64,000 bases of DNA, taken from NCBI GenBank assembly GCA_949743955.1, contig CATJVQ010000022.1, positions 1 through 64,000 of the forward strand, given 5' to 3'. The position numbers and the translations under genes were made by a program. Of this stretch, positions 61,641 through 64,000 are shown piece after piece. The first letter of the stretch is position 1. Every line of letters begins with the position of its first letter. The notes under the pieces were generated by a model. That model was not told the origin of the DNA, did no database searches, and saw only the letters and a list, made by a program, of their open reading frames with translations. The stretch is from an uncultured Oscillospiraceae bacterium (GTDB lineage Bacteria > Bacillota > Clostridia > Oscillospirales > Ruminococcaceae).

Positions 61641-61981
61641 CCCAGATCACCTGTATCCTCTGCCCGAAGGGCTGCCGCCTGAAGGTGGACGAGGAAAACG
61701 ACTATAAGGTCACGGGATATTCGTGCGAAAAGGGCAAGGCCTACGGCCGTGACGAACTGATGCACCCGGTGCGCGTGGTCACGTCGACTGTGCGCGCAGA
61801 GGGCGGAGCGCACCGCCGCTGCCCTGTGAAGACCAACGGCAGCATCCCGCGCGACAAGATGTTCGACGCCATGCGCCTGCTCGACGGCATCGTGCTCGAA
61901 AGCCCTGTCAAGCGCGGGCAGGTCGTGGTGAAGGACATCCTTGGCACAGGCATCGACTTTGTCGCCACCCGGGATCTGTAA
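61637..61981 (+). CDS. DUF1667 Cys-rich small subunit
   Basis: A 114-residue protein with an N-terminal metal or iron-sulfur site: Cys6, Cys9, Cys13 (CILCPKGC) plus Cys30 (YSCEKG). DUF1667 proteins are found with GlpA-like and FAD oxidoreductases in Clostridia and Thermotogales, probably as an electron-transfer subunit. It overlaps the upstream gene by 4 bases (ATGA). Confidence 0.85.
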   Translation: MTQITCILCPKGCRLKVDEENDYKVTGYSCEKGKAYGRDELMHPVRVVTSTVRAEGGAHRRCPVKTNGSIPRDKMFDAMRLLDGIVLESPVKRGQVVVKDILGTGIDFVATRDL

Positions 61982-61989
61982 ATCCATCC

Positions 61990-62616
61990 ATGGCGGGGAT
62001 ATATACAACCGTGCGTGCGGCGTCGCGGGATGAGTTTGTCGAACGCCGTTCCCGTTTTATCGGACATGTTTTCCCCGTCACGACGGAGGAGGAGGCGCTC
62101 GCACGGCTCGACGAAGTCCGCCGCGAGTTCCGCGACGCGAGCCATAATGTCTACGCCTACATTCTCCGCGAGGGCAGCCGCCAGCGGTACAGCGACGACG
62201 GCGAGCCCCAAGGGACAGCGGGGCTCCCGGTCCTGACTGTCCTGCAGGGGGAGGGCTTAACCGACGTGTGCGCCGTGGTGACACGGTATTTCGGGGGGAT
62301 CCTGCTCGGGGGCGGCGGACTCGTGCGGGCCTATACGCAGGGGGCGAAGATCGCCGTCGAAGCGGCGGGGAAACGTGTGCTGCGCGAGTGCGTCACGTTC
62401 TGCCTCTGTGCCGACTACTCCCTGTACGGATCGCTGACGCGGCTGACCGCGTCCCATGGCGCCGCCGTGGTGGAGAGCGATTTCGGCGCGCTTGTCAGCC
62501 TCACGCTCCGCCTGCCGGAGGAACGGTACGACGCTTTCGCCGCGGATGTGCGCGATCTCTCTGCCGGCGCGCTTATCCCGGACGTTCTCTCCCGGGGCTG
62601 GGCGGATATGGAATAG
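61990..62616 (+). CDS. yigZ: YigZ/IMPACT-family protein (UPF0029)
   Basis: A 208-residue protein. The conserved UPF0029 core is seen in SHNVYAYILREG, YSDDGEPQGTAGLPVL and VTRYFGGILLGGGGLVRAYTQ, followed by a ferredoxin-like C-terminal domain. Its biochemical role is unsettled, with links to translation or proteolysis in homologues. It starts 8 bp after the DUF1667 gene. Confidence 0.93.
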   Translation: MAGIYTTVRAASRDEFVERRSRFIGHVFPVTTEEEALARLDEVRREFRDASHNVYAYILREGSRQRYSDDGEPQGTAGLPVLTVLQGEGLTDVCAVVTRYFGGILLGGGGLVRAYTQGAKIAVEAAGKRVLRECVTFCLCADYSLYGSLTRLTASHGAAVVESDFGALVSLTLRLPEERYDAFAADVRDLSAGALIPDVLSRGWADME

Positions 62617-62618
62617 CG

Positions 62619-62649
62619 AAAGGGGACAGCCTTTAGGCTGTCCCCTTTT
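62619..62649. terminator. terminator after yigZ
   Basis: AAAGGGGACAGCC / GGCTGTCCCCTTT with a four-base loop and T-run, directly after yigZ. It also sits 7 bp beyond the stop of the converging small membrane-protein gene. Confidence 0.9.
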
Positions 62650-62655
62650 ATTTGA

Positions 62656-62904
62656 TCATTTCGTCTCTTTGGACTTCTCCTTTTGTTTCCTGTGAAACTT
62701 TATCGCCAGCGCGAGGCATAGGAGGATTCCAATCGCATACGGGATCACCCACAGAAATGCGATGGATGCCGGCGCACTCGCCCCCTGGACCTCAATGCAC
62801 CAGCGCATATTGCAGTAGCTGTACGCCACCACCGCGCACATCAGGTCCGAGAGCAGCACGGCGAACAGGATGAAAAACCGGCTCAGCCATTTGTAACGCT
62901 TCAT
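62656..62904 (-). CDS. small two-helix membrane protein
   Basis: An 82-residue protein with two hydrophobic segments (about residues 9-28 and 45-67) and a Lys/Glu-rich C-terminal tail (KFHRKQKEKSKETK). It contains Cys23, Cys31 and Cys36. Family and function not recognised. Confidence 0.6.
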   Translation of the reverse strand: MKRYKWLSRFFILFAVLLSDLMCAVVAYSYCNMRWCIEVQGASAPASIAFLWVIPYAIGILLCLALAIKFHRKQKEKSKETK

Positions 62905-63145
62905 GATGTTTCCCCCTTATCAATGCCACCTCACCGGCATTCTGTACGATACCCAAAAGTGTAGCACACCGGCCCGGCGATGTCAATGTCCCCACGTTTT
63001 CCACATTTCAGTTGTTGAAACAGTGGAAAAGAGAGAAGCCCCTGGATCTTTGTAAAGCGGAGAGCGCTCAATCCGCCCGTCTCCGGTGATCCCCGCCGGC
63101 AAATTGGGGAGAACCGCCGCCGTGAAATACGTGCGGCCGCCGCTC
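62905..63145. other. intergenic region with TTTTCCAC inverted repeat
   Basis: TTTTCCAC (62997-63004) and GTGGAAAA (63023-63030), with an inner TTTCA/TGAAA pair, form a hairpin. The words TTTTCCACA and TGTGGAAAA resemble the DnaA-box-like sequences near dnaA. No gene is visible in these ~240 bp. Confidence 0.4.
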
Positions 63146-64000
63146 TTATTTTCTGAGCAGGATCGCGGTATAAATACCTGCGTGGCGGACTGTCAGGATA
63201 TTGTCCTGTACACAGGCGGCGGTGTCGTCCTTTTCCGGCAGGGTGTTCACCTCGACTGCGGACGGCGTGAAGCTGAGCCGGAATGCCACCGGGGGCAGAT
63301 CCTCAATCCTGCGGGTGATGGTATTCAGCCGGTAGTTCACCAGATGCAGCACATACCCCTCCTCGATCTCGTCCACGGTGATGCTGTAATCCTTCGGTGT
63401 CTTCACCGGCGCCAGCAGGGAGGGCTCCTCCTTCGCCCAGCCGGTAAACTCAAACACCTTCCGGTACCGGTAGACATAGTCCATCATTCCGGGGGCGACC
63501 TTCCCGATGGCCGCCACGCGGGCGCCCCGCCCGGCCGCCGCTTTCAGCGCGTCCTGATCGGCTTTCGGAAGCATGGTTCCGTCCGGAATCAGAATCGTGC
63601 CGAAGCCCTGAAGCCGCTCCTCTGTGAGTGGATTCACCTCGTCGGCATACAGCACGCGGAACAGGATCCCCTCCTGGCAGAGATAGCGCAGTATCTGGTT
63701 AAAGAGGCGGAATCCCGCCACCTTGGGGTCGTCTGTATAGCCGCTCTGGAATTCCGATACTTCAAAGGCTGCCCGCCGGTCGTACACCACCGCCAGCGAG
63801 CCAACCTGCCGGCCGGAAAACAGCTTTTCATGCGACTGCTGCCAGTCGCCCAGCTTTCTGTCCCACTTGAGATCCGGCCAGAACGCTTCCTTCGCGTAGT
63901 TGAGCAGCCAGGAACCGTAGGGGACGGAGATCATCGACCCGAAGGCCAGCGCCTCAAAGAGCATCAGCGTATAGGTGTCGTTCTTCCCGTGCTTTATATC
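63146..64000 (-). CDS. GH42-like beta-galactosidase/glycosidase, C-terminal part (runs off window)
   Basis: The frame is open to the window edge, so only the last ~284 residues are visible. It reads HGKNDTYTLMLFEALAFGSM, then a Rossmann-like domain (VGSLAVVYDRRAAFE ... GFGTILIPDGTMLPKADQDA) and a small C-terminal beta domain. This is the layout of the trimerisation domain and tail of family-42-like beta-galactosidases. The catalytic barrel lies outside, so substrate cannot be judged. Confidence 0.6.
   Translation of the reverse strand, partial: DIKHGKNDTYTLMLFEALAFGSMISVPYGSWLLNYAKEAFWPDLKWDRKLGDWQQSHEKLFSGRQVGSLAVVYDRRAAFEVSEFQSGYTDDPKVAGFRLFNQILRYLCQEGILFRVLYADEVNPLTEERLQGFGTILIPDGTMLPKADQDALKAAAGRGARVAAIGKVAPGMMDYVYRYRKVFEFTGWAKEEPSLLAPVKTPKDYSITVDEIEEGYVLHLVNYRLNTITRRIEDLPPVAFRLSFTPSAVEVNTLPEKDDTAACVQDNILTVRHAGIYTAILLRK

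Overview
The window is the replication-origin region and right flank of a bacterial chromosome. The order dnaA-dnaN-yaaA-recF-remB-gyrB-gyrA, AGGAGG-type ribosome sites, sigma-A-like promoters and a GC content that looks close to 60% point to a high-GC member of the Clostridia (Bacillota), perhaps an Oscillospirales-type gut anaerobe. That placement is inference from gene content and style. No rRNA gene is present, and the only tRNA is tRNA-Ser(GGA).

Layout. 1-285: right end of an IS3-family (IS150-type) element, inserted 26 bp beyond the gyrA stop. 312-9926 (minus strand): the origin operon, with an extra two-helix membrane protein between gyrB and gyrA. 8250-8597 and 9927-10120: candidate oriC, with near-consensus DnaA boxes, a TAG x4 DnaA-trio-like run and inverted repeats in the dnaA leader. 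Genes point away from the origin on both sides. The usual rpmH-rnpA block beside dnaA is absent. 10176-21766 (plus): eda, pyrC, a GH2 beta-mannosidase, a split ThrE-type exporter, tex, two bacterial-PH membrane proteins, a decayed acyltransferase and a Gfo/Idh/MocA oxidoreductase. 21767-26323: a CUT1 sugar importer with a long structured leader and a PhnP-like hydrolase. 26565-31747 (minus): a secreted protein, then asnS-larE-aminotransferase-xthA. 31948-36364: an orphan PTS EIIC (PfoR-like), a compact candidate type I toxin-antitoxin locus, an epimerase, a FliB-like methylase and tRNA-Ser.

36472-49675 is a sugar-catabolism island. One unit is LacI / dehydrogenase / AlsK-like kinase. A second, divergent unit has rbsD, an unknown TIM-barrel-like protein, an IolE-like isomerase and a CUT1 importer on one side, and LacI, ribokinase-like kinase, dehydrogenase, AlsE-like epimerase and RpiB on the other. 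Together they can account for D-allose -> allose-6-P -> allulose-6-P -> fructose-6-P, with a ribose-like branch. Neither CUT1 importer has its own ATPase, so both presumably share one encoded elsewhere. A 13-bp palindrome and a shared 12-bp word mark likely LacI operators.

49770-58183 (minus) reads as one long transcription unit: nifZ-like cysteine desulfurase, thiI, a very unusual CinA::TM::SpoIID fusion, then DRTGG / anti-sigma-type ATPase / HydS-like [FeFe]-hydrogenase / DRTGG / PHP, which looks like a redox- or H2-sensing module. 58912-61981 (plus) is a GlpA-like / FAD oxidoreductase / DUF1667 redox trio, followed by yigZ. The window ends in the C-terminal part of a GH42-like protein.

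Most notable: (1) the CinA-SpoIID fusion, whose cytoplasmic CinA half has lost its catalytic Ser while the extracellular SpoIID half looks intact; (2) a previously unannotated 32-codon hydrophobic/basic peptide gene with a convergent antisense RNA, both with near-consensus promoters; (3) the sensory-hydrogenase cassette in which the proton-transfer Cys is Ala.
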